Source of the DNA: Diphasiastrum complanatum
Lineage: Eukaryota > Streptophyta > Lycopodiopsida > Lycopodiales > Lycopodiaceae
Assembly: GCA_029204225.1 (NCBI GenBank)
Contig: CM055097.1
Coordinates: 3,938,620-4,002,619, forward strand
Reading direction: 5' to 3'
DNA length: 64,000 bases
The notes beneath the pieces are model-generated. The model searched no databases. It was not told the origin of the DNA and saw nothing but the letters and a program-made list of their open reading frames with translations. The first letter of the stretch is position 1; each line of letters opens with the position of its first letter. The position numbers and the translations under genes were made by a program. Shown here one piece after another: positions 24,701 through 34,260 of this stretch.

Positions 24701-26339
24701 CAACTCCAGGTAGCTTTGTCTTCTGCCCTATTTTTGTCAGCATTCTGTTCCTGTGAATTGATTGTGGTAGGATTTTAACAGTTTATATGTTTATATGCAG
24801 GGTCTGTATACTGGCCTATGTTTGTGGTAGCGACTTTAGCTGCGATAGTTGCAAGTCAAGCGACCATATCAGCAACTTTTTCTATTGTCAAGCAATCTGT
24901 AGCGCTTGGCTGCTTTCCACGGGTCAAAATTGTGCACACATCCAATCGTTTTTTGGGCCAGATATATATACCTGAAGTGAACTGGATTTTGATGATCCTG
25001 TGTCTTATCGTGACTGCTGCTTTTAAGACAAGCACTCAAATTGGAAATGCTTACGGTAGGTTTCATTCAATGAAGAATTTGTGGTGAAGTTGGATTACAA
25101 CTTTGGTCGTTATGAATTGAAGCACTAAAATCAGTTCGGAAATGCATTTCAATAGTAATTTGTTTATACCCAATACCCAATACCCAATAGCCATGGTCTT
25201 GCCAATTTTGTTCAATTCTCGTATGAGTGAAATGCTAACTACTGTGAAAAAATCGTGCAGGTATAGCTGTTGTCGGTGTGATGGTGGTGACAACGTTGCT
25301 GATGACTTTGATTATGGTTTTCATTTGGCAAACTCATCCTGTGCTTGTTCTTTTATTTTTCTTAGTTTACATGTCAGTAGAAGTGAACTATCTTTTCGCT
25401 GTGCTATTTAAGGCAACAAGTAGTGGTTGGGTTCCTCTAGCAGTAGCTGCCGTGCTACTCACTGTTATGTATGTTTGGCACTATGGCACTGTAAAAAGGT
25501 ACGAATGCGAAATGCAGAACAAAGTCTCAATTGGGTGGATTCTGGGGCTGGGACCCAGCATTGGACTGGTGAGAGTCCCAGGAATTGGTCTGTTCTACAC
25601 TGATCTAGCTCATGGAGTACCATCCATATTCTCTCGTTTTCTTACTCATCTCCCTGCTCTCCATTCTATTGTTATCTTCATGTGCGTCAAATATCTGCCA
25701 GTTAACACTGTCCCCCAAGAGGAACGCTTTCTTGTCCGGCGGATCGGTCCAAAACATTACTGGATCTACCGCTGTGCTGTTCGTTATGGCTACAAAGACT
25801 TGCACAAGAGGGATGACGTATTTGAAAACCTTCTGATGGAAAGTATAGCTTCTTCTATAAAAATGGAGGCGCTGCAAGCTAATGATGTGGAAGAATCAGA
25901 ATATGCCAGCTCAATAGACAATGTTGCATCCATCAGTAGAGCTGAGACTCCTCCAAGCAGTCTGCCCTCAGCCACCAGGCTGAACATTCAGAAGAGGGTT
26001 CGCTTTGTTTCATCTTCATCTACTAACTCTGAATCTTTAGAAATAAGAAGAGCAGCGCCTGAAACCAATGGAGCTGGCACTGGTGATACCATTTCTTATC
26101 CCCCTGAAGATGCAGGAGTTAATCAGCAACTCAATTTCCTTTGGAAAGCTAAGGAAAATGGGGTGGTTCACATTTTGGGCAAAACTCGTGTGATTGCACG
26201 AACTGGATCAGGATTATTGAGGAGACTAACCATCAATTGTGTCTATACCTTCTTGAGAAAAATTTGCCGAGCCAGTGATGTCATTTACCACATTCCGCAG
26301 GAGAGTTTGTTGAACGTAGGCATGGTTAACTATATTTAA
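6577..26339 (+). CDS. KUP/HAK/KT-family potassium transporter (nine exons)
   Basis: Predicted 824-residue multipass K+ transporter, probably acting as a K+/H+ symporter at the plasma membrane or tonoplast. Exons: 6577-6705, 20152-20377, 21741-21986, 23596-23646, 23850-24170, 24431-24483, 24595-24709, 24801-25055, 25261-26339; total 2475 nt, in frame. Family marks: [17 protein letters not shown] near residues 20-36, the signature [13 protein letters not shown] (59-71), [21 protein letters not shown] (190-200), [12 protein letters not shown] and [12 protein letters not shown]. The long cytosolic tail ends in [11 protein letters not shown]. The MWxLDQ N-terminus points to the branch holding Arabidopsis KUP10/KUP11; length agrees with the family (about 700-850). 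The start ATG at 6577 is the first in frame after an upstream segment lacking ATG; a second Met lies five codons on. All donors are GT except intron 5 (GC). No frameshift or stop is seen, so the gene looks intact. Confidence 0.92.
7703..7738. repeat. (CACG)n/(CA)n/(TA)n microsatellite
   Basis: Run of ACACACGCACGCACGCACGC followed by CACACA and TATATATA. Confidence 0.85.
9923..10687 (+). pseudogene. Ty1/copia gag fragment
   Basis: Frame starts [20 protein letters not shown], the typical N-terminus of plant copia Gag (UBN2-type). It continues through a one-base frameshift near 10020 and another near 10190 into a long open stretch (10175-10687) with [24 protein letters not shown] and [15 protein letters not shown], then a Lys/Gln-rich tail. 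The same words occur in the gag of the antisense element at 12883-17095, so both belong to one family. This copy retains about 35 residues (around [16 protein letters not shown]) that the other has lost. The zinc knuckle, protease and everything downstream are missing. Confidence 0.8.
10690..10988 (+). mobile_element. Probable copia LTR end preceding a PBS
   Basis: The sequence just before the primer-binding site ends TTTTCTAACA, as a 5' LTR should (CA end). It includes a run of TTTTGC-like units (10800-10830). The left edge cannot be fixed because the stretch does not match the LTRs of the neighbouring element and no partner LTR is seen in the window. Confidence 0.4.
10989..11000 (+). promoter_or_regulatory. 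Primer-binding site (initiator tRNA-Met type)
   Basis: TGGTATCAGAGC directly follows an LTR-like ...TAACA end. This is the usual plant copia minus-strand primer site, complementary to the 3' end of initiator tRNA-Met. Confidence 0.75.
11001..12880 (+). other. Copia untranslated leader-like DNA and intronic sequence
   Basis: Downstream of the PBS lies a leader rich in GATTGCTG, GATCGCTG and TCTGATTG-type words (11280-11560). These resemble, in opposite orientation, the leader of the antisense copia element at about 15540-16190. No gag follows here. From about 12100 to 12880 no gene or element was recognised; the short frames at 11922-12107 and 12621-12986 have no family features. Confidence 0.45.
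12878..12882. repeat. Target-site duplication CCCTC, left copy
   Basis: Identical to 17096-17100 on the other side of the copia element. Five base pairs is the expected size for copia integration. Confidence 0.85.
12883..13316 (-). repeat. 3' LTR of the intronic copia element
   Basis: 434 bp, TG...CA ends on the minus strand. Matches 16202-16448 plus 16920-17095 over its whole length, apart from a handful of substitutions and an 11-bp difference near 13120. Confidence 0.9.
13311..13844 (-). pseudogene. RNase H domain and C-terminus of copia Pol (broken)
   Basis: Minus-strand frames carry [21 protein letters not shown], then [20 protein letters not shown] and, after a stop near 13608, [32 protein letters not shown] and [17 protein letters not shown]. 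This is the complete order of motifs of a copia RNase H. It ends a few bases inside the 3' LTR. At least two stops break it. Confidence 0.85.
13884..14501 (-). pseudogene. Fused GAG-pre-integrase / reverse-transcriptase C-terminal frame
   Basis: One open frame of 205 codons begins [14 protein letters not shown] and contains the pre-integrase motif [19 protein letters not shown]. At [13 protein letters not shown] it passes directly into the end of the reverse-transcriptase region: [46 protein letters not shown]. The integrase catalytic core and the RT palm with its YVDD motif are missing from the middle, with the frame preserved across the join. A full copia Pol would have several hundred more residues here. 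The deleted protein cannot reverse transcribe. Confidence 0.85.
14507..14863 (-). pseudogene. Copia protease region
   Basis: Minus-strand frame with [15 protein letters not shown], the aspartic protease active-site region (DSGA intact), followed by [13 protein letters not shown] frameshift near 14800 separates it from gag, and another break near 14505 separates it from the next frame. Confidence 0.85.
14764..15500 (-). pseudogene. Copia gag with destroyed zinc knuckle
   Basis: The N-terminal part (15500-15210) begins [20 protein letters not shown] and shows WKFKMQNIL and the ...PKEAWDTL segment. The second frame (15237-14764) has [24 protein letters not shown] and [18 protein letters not shown]. 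Relative to the copy at 9923-10687 about 35 residues are missing at the join. The zinc knuckle should read C-x2-C-x4-H-x4-C but is [14 protein letters not shown]: the second Cys is Ser and the His is Gln, so it cannot bind zinc normally. Confidence 0.82.
15540..16189 (-). other. Untranslated leader of the intronic copia element
   Basis: Lies between the PBS and gag. Composed of many diverged copies of a short unit rich in CAGCGATCTG, AACAGTAGC and TCTGAAA words (read on +), a slippage-prone leader. It is related to the leader at 11280-11560. Confidence 0.6.
16190..16201 (-). promoter_or_regulatory. Primer-binding site (initiator tRNA-Met type)
   Basis: GCTCTGATACCA on the + strand, the reverse complement of TGGTATCAGAGC. 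It abuts the LTR boundary at 16202. Confidence 0.88.
16449..16911. mobile_element. hAT-type MITE nested in the copia LTR
   Basis: 463-bp non-coding insertion flanked by the exact 8-bp direct repeat GGGTAAAG (16441-16448 and 16912-16919), which occurs once in the intact partner LTR. Terminal inverted repeats are short: CATAGAA at the left and TTCTATG at the right. An 8-bp duplication and a CANNG end fit the hAT superfamily. The left end is strongly palindromic: a 10-bp stem with a 3-nt loop at 16456-16478 and an almost perfect 39-nt hairpin at 16480-16518, both built from GGTTC/GAACC words that recur at the right end (16871-16900). The centre (16556-16760) is a run of TTCACAGATGA-like units. 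No transposase is encoded. Confidence 0.88.
16556..16760. repeat. Imperfect TTCACAGATGA array inside the MITE
   Basis: Many diverged copies of an 11-18-bp unit built from TTCACAGAT, GATGATTTCACAG and ACAGAATTCACAG. Confidence 0.8.
17101..17785. other. Intronic DNA, no element recognised
   Basis: No coding region with family features. The open stretch at 17210-17455 is short and unremarkable. Confidence 0.45.
17786..18060 (-). pseudogene. Possible hAT transposase BED-finger relic
   Basis: Minus-strand words RDRAWEHVM (about 18050) and, in another frame, [28 protein letters not shown] recall the N-terminal BED zinc finger of plant hAT transposases (D-x-x-W-E-H, then C-x-Y-C, a basic RLKxHL segment, H-x-x-x-x, C). 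The second Cys would be changed to Tyr and the frame is broken. The 60-residue frame ends in AHAG|GTGAAG, which could also be a splice donor of a captured exon. The resemblance is from memory of the family only. Confidence 0.3.
18061..18420. repeat. Degenerate AAGTTCTAACTTCTAA repeats
   Basis: Many imperfect copies of a 7-15-bp unit (AAGTTCTAAG, AACTTCTAAC, AAGTTCCAAG) in a pyrimidine-rich stretch. Confidence 0.65.
19301..19440. repeat. Three diverged 52-55-bp tandem units
   Basis: CTAGGTAATGGCCGATTC or a close variant begins at 19301, 19353 and 19408. Each copy is followed by AGTGATTAG- or GGTGATTAG-like words and a CTACAACTTT-like segment. Confidence 0.75.
20152..26339 (+). CDS. Exons 2-9 of the K+ transporter (membrane domain and tail)
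   Basis: Exon 2 ends GGCGAAG|GTACAC. Exon 3 opens GT GGT ACT TTT GCT, restoring [18 protein letters not shown]. Exon 4 (51 bp) gives [17 protein letters not shown]. Exon 5 carries [17 protein letters not shown] and [15 protein letters not shown]. Exon 6 (53 bp) gives [18 protein letters not shown]. Exons 7 and 8 complete the central helices ([46 protein letters not shown]). Exon 9 holds the last membrane segments, then a polar Ser-rich cytosolic region and the conserved end. Every junction phase agrees. Confidence 0.95.
20771..21090. repeat. 198-bp tandem duplication with a nested 54-bp one (intron 2)
   Basis: GTCTGGTTCCATGCCACTG begins at 20771 and again at 20969. Inside, TGGGCATGCAAAGCTCCCTC begins at 20871 and recurs at 20925. 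Copies are nearly identical, so the duplications are recent. Confidence 0.9.
24171..24430 (+). other. Intron 5 of the K+ transporter, GC-AG type
   Basis: The reading frame requires the junction ATCACAG|GCAAGT ... ATATGCAG|GGGCTGAA, which restores [13 protein letters not shown]. Thus the donor is GC rather than GT, with an otherwise ideal consensus (AG|GCAAGT). No GT nearby keeps the conserved residues and the frame. Confidence 0.85.
24277..24348. repeat. 36-bp perfect tandem repeat in intron 5
   Basis: ACAGTGAACTATAAGGAGCC and the next 16 bp occur at 24277 and 24313. Confidence 0.9.
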
Positions 26340-28569
26340 TAAGCCTTTGCAACTAGTAGGCTTTGAAATTGTTGCCTTTGCCTGAGATAAGACGAATGTT
26401 GTCAAATTCATACAAAAAGTTTGCTGTATTTCTGGAGATCTCTGGTAATTTTGCCATGCTGTGTTTTAAAAGTTTTGTTCAGGAGAGTCTAACTATGAGC
26501 AGCGTCTGCACTTTGAAGCCACCTTTCAATGTTTTGGCACCCTTGATTTTGGTTTTTGCAGTTTTGAAATGGTGATTGTCAATAAGGCCATTTCCTTACC
26601 CTTAATTTCTTCACTTAAGAATATTGTTGGAGCTATTAAAATCTGTTCAAATACATTCTTGGTGGCTCAAAAAAAACTACCTATATCTTGATAGTGGTCT
26701 ACAACTTTCAATGACATTATAAACATGAAATTGAAGACTTTGGTTCTTTGTGTTTTGTGTTTAAATTCTGCTATTTAATCTCCCCTCATCAGTGAGTTGA
26801 AAGTTTTGATGTTAGAAATGCTTATTTCTTTATCAATGGATTTTGTGCAATGTCTCTAACAACCTTTAGCATGTTACAAATGACAATTTATTAACATGAC
26901 TTATAGATTCCTGTCCTGCTGCTCTAACAGGGTGTAAACTAATATGAAACTTGGAAAGAACATACGATTTTGTTGAGTGACGCGTGAAAATTGTATTTGT
27001 TGCAAAATTATGGTTGGGGAGCAACAAAATGTTCTGTAAAATCCAAAATTAAAATTTAAAGCTTGCCTCTGGAGTCTACTCATACTAAAAAATATACAAT
27101 TTTGATATGCATGCATGTAGCAATATTTAAAGTCCTAAATTTACTTGAGAAATATAACTCTCATAAAAGGGTTAATCTATTAACATCTCTTTTTGCTCTC
27201 AAAGGGTTAATCAATTAATATGTTTTAGTGATCCTCCTGAAATCTTGGGAAGAACATACAGGAGTCTATCGAGTGGCTCAAGTGAATTGTATTTGCCCCA
27301 ATCCTATGGTTGGGGAACAATAAAATGTTTTTAATCCCTATTTCAATTTTAGATATCACCTTGAATCAAAGTAATTTTCATTTTCAACCTAGCAAATCTT
27401 GAAAAAGAGTATGTTGCAATATCAAAAGTCAAAAATCTGCTATAGAATCATAAGTGGATTATTACATAAGGGCACACGTTAACTACTATACTTAAAATTC
27501 ATTCTTCTTTTAATGTCAAATACAATTTACTATTAAGAAACATTGGAAGCTCACTTTTATGCAATGATAAGTTATGATGTGTCCAACATATAAGGGTATT
27601 AAACAAAAGTTGAATATTATGTGTTTGTTGCAATAAGATAAAATCATAATATTGAGGATATTTTCCCTTTTCCGGAATCATTGAAGGATAATCGTGATTA
27701 CCGCCGGATGGATCATCGTCCCTAAACATTAACTTTCAACGAATCTCTCGCCAAAAGAATTGAGGATTGTTGTGTCTTGAATTTGGTGAAAGTTTTGTCC
27801 ACCCATTTCTTTTACCTTAGCAAGTATGTTGGGGAGGTTGACATTTTCTAGGACTTTCTTCTCAGGTGATGCACACAATCCATGTTTTTCCCTCTTCCAT
27901 TAGTAGTTTAGAGCATTATCATGAATCTGTTTGAGGGATCTCTTTATTGCACCACCAATGTAGCATAGAAGTAAATGATAGGAACACCTTAGATACACAT
28001 GGTAAGATGTAAGGAGCCTTTAATTGATTGTTGCCACCAAGTAGAAGAAAATAAGATATTTTGACTAGGCTTGAGGATTGGAAGAGAAAACATCAAAATT
28101 AGCAATGTAATTGGTGAAAATAGCTTCTCAAGGTTGGTCCAATTTGAAAAAAATTAGAAATTTTGTAGAAGGTATCAATTGATTTCTGATGAAAGGGTAA
28201 CGCCTAGTTTGGAAGAAAGGAAAATGCAAAATTTCCATCCTACAAGGTTATTCCTACCATTCCAAAGAGATTAGTAAGGATAGACACATTAGCATATTAT
28301 TTTATCTTTATACAAGACTAGCATAAAACACAACTAAGAAATGGCATAGAATATGCTTGACCATAATGACTCTAGTAGGAAACTTCTTTTTTTTTTTGGA
28401 GTCCCGTTGAGATATTTTAGTTTGAGAGAGTCAATGAACCATGTAAATTTATTGCTAGAGCAACTCCCAAAGAAATGCCAAAAACTTGATTACAATGTGA
28501 TGATGATATTGAAACCAAGGCCAACAAGCCAATCAAGGGAATCATCATGTGTGATAAAGAGAACATCTA
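26340..28569. other. 3' UTR of the K+ transporter, then intergenic DNA
   Basis: The first few hundred bases after the stop are the presumed 3' untranslated region; the polyadenylation site is not fixed. Around 26945-27040 and 27240-27330 two diverged direct copies share GAAAGAACATAC/GAAGAACATAC, GTGAATTGTATTTG-like and ATGGTTGGGGAGCAA words. No gene is evident up to 28569. Confidence 0.45.
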
Positions 28570-28890
28570 ATTTAGCTCTAATAAACAAGAACATTGTGGT
28601 ATACCACAACGGCCTTGAATAATGATGGTGATTTTGTTCAAAATCTATGAAAATACAAATTCTCCTGAATTAAAAAAATATCATTGCATGCAAGATAATT
28701 GGTCAATTTCAAATCCCAAGTGTTGTGGACCTATTGTGTAGTGGTTTACATTTTCTTCTCAATGATTGAACTCTGATTCAGAGTTTGTGCATGAGTAGAG
28801 GTATGACAAGAACATGTCCAAAATTGTTTTTTGTATATAGATAATCTTTATCTAGTGATAGGTGTTGGTGATGGTTTTTGTTCTTTTAAG
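28570..28890 (+). mobile_element. Dispersed SINE-like repeat, copy A
   Basis: Shares a series of words with 56830-57110 in the same order and strand: GTGGTATACCACAA, GGCCTTG, CAAGATAATTGGTCA/CAAGGTAATTAGTTA, a tRNA-like GTGTAGTGGTTTA with ATGATTGAACTC, then GAACATGTCCAAAAT and GGTGTTGGTGATGG. The GTGGCATAGTGGTTAG-like box A and GGATTGAATTTC-like box B (clearer in copy B) suggest a pol III origin. Confidence 0.5.
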
Positions 28891-29173
28891 AAACTAGTAA
28901 CATTAAGTATTTTTTGATTGCTTGCTATAATTTATAGTATAAACTAATTATGCTAGTTGAATGTAGATCTAATCGATTACAAGATATTTTAATAAATATA
29001 AGAACGGTTATAATATAAGTTGATGTTTTTATTTAACATTCTAGAATGTAAATCCAAAATACTTTGTAATATACGTATGATGACAAAATTGCATTTTGCC
29101 ATGAAAGTAGATTATTCATGGAGCATGCAAATATCTAGCCAAGTTCTCTTCTAAACATTACCCACTATTAACT
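28891..29173. other. Intergenic DNA, nothing recognised
   Basis: AT-rich sequence without coding features. Confidence 0.4.
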
Positions 29174-29412
29174 AGATGGTCGTTGGGTGTGACTGAGCAA
29201 GGTCAATATCTGCAAGCAGGTTCCTCAGCCAAATCGCCTCCTTGGTAGCAATTTTGGCAGCTATATATTCCGATTTTGTTGAAGATAATGCTATTGAGGT
29301 CTGTTTTTGGTTGTTCCATGAGATTGGGCCTTGATTGAACAAGAACACAAATCCAGAAGTCGATCTTCTGGTGTCGATATCTCCTGCCCAATCTGCATGT
29401 ACAGTCCACCAA
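29174..29412 (-). pseudogene. Ty1/copia RNase H relic
   Basis: In the minus-strand frame starting near 29407 the sequence reads DWAGDIDTRRSTSGFVFLFN, then PISWNNQKQTSIALSSTKSE and EYIAAKIATKEAIWLRNLLA, an uninterrupted block of the copia RNase H domain with the DWAGD and SSTKSEY motifs. The neighbouring reverse transcriptase and C-terminus are gone. This differs from the RNase H of the other elements here, so it is another lineage. Confidence 0.85.
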
Positions 29413-29989
29413 AGGGATTAGAAATGGTTTGTGTGTGGTATTACTGAAAAATGGATTTAGTCAGAAGTTTAGTTCTGAAATAGATTGAAAGTGCAGTATG
29501 ATAGCGGAAGTTCCTCAGGCGTCAAAGACAGCCATCATCTGATCAGAAACTGAGGAGTCATAGATGTCCATGTTCTGATCAGAGTTATTGAACAAATGTT
29601 ATCAAACAGCAATGAAGTGCATTCAAATCACAACAAGCATTCATCTACGTTATACACAAATAGAAAAGCATGCAGCTGTATTACACTAAAGCACAACAAA
29701 ATAGCAGTTACAACCAGAATGACGACATAACTAGGAGGCTCAAAATCATTCGTCTCATGGACGGAGCATCATGTAGAGTGTGTCTGGATGATCCATTTAT
29801 AGAATTCATCCATGTATTAATTACAGTAAATATTTGTCACCTAATTAGGTAAGTCGTTGTACTTGGAAGTATTTGGCTTGTGTGACAACTTTACTTGGTA
29901 TATACAGTCAACGAATCAGGGAATGTTGACGCGGACGAGGACGTCGCAAATTCTCTCACTTCACATCTTACGTGAAATGGCTTTCTCTC
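29413..29989. other. Intergenic DNA, possibly LTR debris
   Basis: No coding features. It contains AGCGGAAGTTCCTC at about 29506, loosely like the LTR of the element at 40 kb, but no boundaries can be drawn. Confidence 0.3.
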
Positions 29990-30380
29990 ACTTCGCATTT
30001 TTGGAAAGTGGCTGGAAACGTTCCTCGTTGAAAATAGACGACTGTCGAGATTTTTCTCTCTTCAAGATTTTGTGAAAAAGCCGACAGTGCCTTAAAAAGG
30101 CAAAGGTGCCCTTAAAACAGTTTAACTTCTTCAAAATAGTTGAAAGGAAGAAGCTGAAGGCAAGAAGTCGACATTGTCGCATTTCGGGGAAATGCAAAAA
30201 GCCGACACTGTTGAAAATAGTTGAACTATTGAACTATGTTGAAGTGTCGCATTTCGGGAAAAGCCGACACTATCGCATTTCGGAAAAAGCCGACACTATT
30301 AAAAACATAGTTCATTTCTGCAGACTGTTGCGACACTTAGTGTATTTTTGTAGACTGTTGTGACACTTAGTGTATTTCTG
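29990..30380. repeat. Repeats built on CGACACT and GCATTTCGG
   Basis: CGCATTTCGGGAAAAGCCGACACTA-type units (shortened here) occur several times between 30160 and 30300, followed by two 38-bp units containing GACACTTAGTGTATTT and TGCAGACTGTTG/TGTAGACTGTTG (30310-30385). Similar vocabulary recurs at 47640-48120 and 50640-50830. Confidence 0.6.
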
Positions 30381-32092
30381 CAGAGTTGTTCTAAATGCTA
30401 ATTCGTGGAAGTCCTTGAAGATGGCCAAGTCTTTAATGATCTTCAAATAGTTGAACTTAACATTTGAACTTGAAATATGATAGGATTGGTTACCCTTTGT
30501 TGGAAATCAACCGGAAGTCCGTTGTAGACATTCTTCAAATAATTTGGCTGTCTAAGTTATGATTCCTGCAGGTATCAGATGAGCAAACGTAGAACCAATG
30601 TCAGTTTCACCTGACCCTAGATCACGGTCAATGAACATGCAAGAAGAATCTTGAAATAGAAATTAGTCATTCACCAAGGAAACAACTGTCTTGGCTCCTC
30701 TACGCATCAATGTATCCAAACAACACTCATTTGCACTATGAGCTTGCTCTCGTTGGATGTGCCATCGCTCTCTTGGAGAGAGTGTGTCCTCCTATAGATT
30801 TATTGGAGGGATTTCATCTACAAGACATCAATTGGCCCCTTCTTTAATCATTCTTGTTGTTTGGGGTGGTTTTATCTTGCTATACTATGTTGATCCTTGG
30901 GCCTATGTACATATTGTTTGTAGTTGATAAGTATCCAATTGTGTTTCACAAAAAAATATTGCAAGAGTTACTTCAAACTACAATGATAACTGTCCCATGT
31001 AGCTATGGCTCATAAGAGTATGTCATAATGCTCAATTATAAGATTAGGACATTGAAACTCCTAGACAAAAACTCATACCAATTCCCTCTCTCTATTGTAC
31101 TACCTATTTCTTGATCAAAAAATTTCTTGTTTTCTAGCTATTGTGTTATGAAAAAAACCAGTGCTCTTTGGATGTACAAATACTTCATCCAAAATTGGTG
31201 ACCATCTTGCAACAACAAATGGGACACAAAGTTCTCTTAAGCATAGATGAACATGGCCCTAAAAATTAAGGTCAACGTTCATAATCTAACCCATCAATAT
31301 TTGCTTTTCAATGTGAAAACACAAAATTTGGTCTTCTAAGGCCATGTCATAGAATACGTTCAAAATTATTTTGCATCAAATGAAATTATACAAACTAACA
31401 ATAATTGGGTGATTACATTAATGAGCTACAATAGAGTATATAAAAAGCCAATAGAAGACAAAACCTCATATGTCCAACCAAATGTTGCAACCCATGCACA
31501 ATGGGAAAGTGAAAAGAGTATTTGTTTAAAGGGTGGTGAAGGTACAACAAAAGTACCACATTGATAGTGGATTGTACCATATCAATAGTGGACTTTTGTC
31601 TTGATGTTCTTGTTATCATTGTGATCTCGATAATGGCAAGATACACTTATAAATGTCTAACAGATTCACCATGACAATTTATTTCCCAAATATTCATAAA
31701 GTAGTCTTTATCAAATCAAATGAGATAACCTCAGTTTGTTTACACTTTTTACTATAGTCAAACTATGCATAACACAATTTTGTAGTAAGGAAAAATGAGG
31801 ACACAAAACATTTTTTACATAATATAATTAAATTTTTTTTGACCAATAGAACCTAAGTCTTATTATATTTGTTCTTTGGTCAATGTTTACAACTTCCTAT
31901 TGACTAGTATAATTGAAATTGATGCTTATCTCTTAAAACATGTATCTCAAACAAGAACCAAATTATTTCTACTACCTAGGTGAACAAAACCAACCTATGA
32001 ATATTAAGAAATGTCAATCACAACAAATATATAATAACTAGTCATTGCATACATTCATCATGAGGTTCAAGAGCACAATGCAACATGTGGTG

Positions 32093-32153
<61 letters not shown>

Positions 32154-33790
32154 CAACAATCGCCCAATTTGAACGGCCTATACAATATTTCCTTAGGAAA
32201 ATTGTATCTACACATTGTTGAAGATAACGAAAGAAAATCTCGATAAATACTTTATTACTCATTTTAGGTCTTAGTGTCAATAGGGTCCTTGCTTTGGATT
32301 ACATCAAATAACCTAACAAAAAAATCAATACAATTGTTGGCCCATGTAATGTTCTTTAGGAGAATGATATGTAGCTTTTGCACATTTTAAGTTTTGTTGG
32401 CTTTATATTATTTTAAACAGCTTGACTAAAATTAATATAAAGTCTAATATCAATTTGTTTTTTCTTCAGTTTAGAGTTCAAAAATAAAAAGAATGTGACG
32501 CAAGCCATTCCTTAGTACACAAATAGTACATTCGAGGGATTGGTTATTCAAAGTAAAATTATAGTGAACGTACAAAATACTTAAGAGTCAAAATTTCTAA
32601 CAAAAGTGATTCTAGCCAAAAAGAATGAAGCTTCATAATCCTTTCACATATCCTTTTAGCAAGTTCTTTATTAGATAGTTTGAGGGTATCATTATGCATA
32701 AGGAGGAACTCGGTAACATAGAAAATATACTTCTAATACTGTCATATATAAAAAAAGGGAGGCATTTCATGCACAAAAAATTCAATATATGCATGCTCCT
32801 AAATAATTGCAAGTTGTTTTTGCATAGAATATCGAACATCTATCACTTGACCACTTGTGTATATTTTATTTCATAGCAACTTGCTATAAGTCCTAGAATC
32901 CATTATGTAACTATTGCTTGTTGACTTGACAAGACTTGCAAAAATATTAAGTTGCCCATGTATTTGTCTATTGTGGAGAATGACGACAAACACATCTTTA
33001 TAGGGGCATGCAACAAATTGACACAGTGTTTACTTTTTCTTGTGGTAGTTGTATATCATGTAACAAAAATATTTAGTATATCAAAATAGAAAAGAAAAGA
33101 CGAGATGATTTCCAGTGTTGTGCAAAGGATCCAACTCGTGCCACCTCAAAATAATTATCACAATAGTCATGTACTCTAAACCTACTCATCCATGACAAAT
33201 GCCTATTAACACTATATCTAGATCTTAACAAAACCTATACATTTAAGATGTCTAATTGGCCAATATACAATGTGTAGTGTCAAGGTTGTGCCCAATAATC
33301 CTAAGCATATAACATCTTGAGATACCAAGAATAAATTAGTGACAAACTAGCATGGGCATGAAGATAAGCATGTTGTATGCTCATAAAGAATGTGCGTATT
33401 AGTAAATAGTATGAGATAGCTAAATAGAATGACGATAACTCTAAGGAGCAAGATGTTGTTGCGAAATTTTGACTTGCTCTCTTGATGTTTGCCTAGCCAA
33501 AGAGATAACATGAAGTTCACATGTAGTAGAAACATGCAAGAAAAGTAGGGTGTGAAGAGTGAATAGTGGATTTGGATTAGAGGAGGGTAGATGAAGGAAA
33601 ATAGAATGGGAACTATGAGATCTAGGTGGTAAGGGGTGGAAATCTCTTTAGGGCCACCTGAAAATGTGCTCTAAAAGTGGCCACATCATGTCTAGTAGGT
33701 AGAGGCTTCTATGAGGGGCTTTCAAAGGTATATGGCTATCTCACAAGGATATGGATTCTTTTACATGACCTAGCAAACCTAATTACTTGT
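30381..33790. other. AT-rich intergenic DNA
   Basis: No gene seen. The only sharp feature is the (AT)n tract at 32095-32148. Small frames have no recognisable products. Confidence 0.5.
32095..32148. repeat. (AT)27 microsatellite
   Basis: Uninterrupted AT dinucleotides. Confidence 0.95.
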
Positions 33791-33834
33791 TGAGAGACTA
33801 AAAATGGTGTTCTCTTCAAGTAATAAATAGAAAA

Positions 33835-34260
33835 CTCTGGCACCATCTCTATGCAGATGATATGGGCTCTTTTATGCTAGTTAATCAAATGCACTATCAA
33901 AAAATTTTATATTTGCTGCAACAATATACTATTGCATTGGATGCTAAAATTAGTTTGGAGAAATCTACATAGCTACTACTTTGTGATAGTCTTGCTACTC
34001 CTTGGCTATTTTTGCAACTATTTCTAACATACCACATGGGTAGTTATTTACACATTTGGGTATTCCTATTGGACTTCATCAAGCAAATAGGCAATAAGTT
34101 AATCACTTGATGTATACAACATGTTGACAATAAGATAACTATATCGGAGTACTGTGTTTGTCTTCCAAACTAATCATTTTGAAGCATGCCATGTATCCTA
34201 TGTTAATGTATCAAATATCTTAATGGGAATACAGCAAAGCTGGATATAATCATGTTCATT
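33835..34260 (+). pseudogene. LINE reverse-transcriptase relic
   Basis: The + strand reads HHLYADDMGSFMLVNQ, with the YADD catalytic motif of non-LTR retrotransposon reverse transcriptase, then ALDAKISLEKST. After a stop and a frameshift near 34050 it reads HLGIPIGLHQANRQ, the LGIPxG motif that follows at the expected distance in plant LINEs. The thumb region beyond about 34100 is weakly visible (MYPMLMYQIS). Endonuclease and ORF1 were not found. A diverged C-terminal part may continue to about 35230. Confidence 0.7.

Noticed and set aside
25605-25877. Minus-strand frame inside exon 9 of the transporter
   Set aside because: Shadow of the conserved coding exon.
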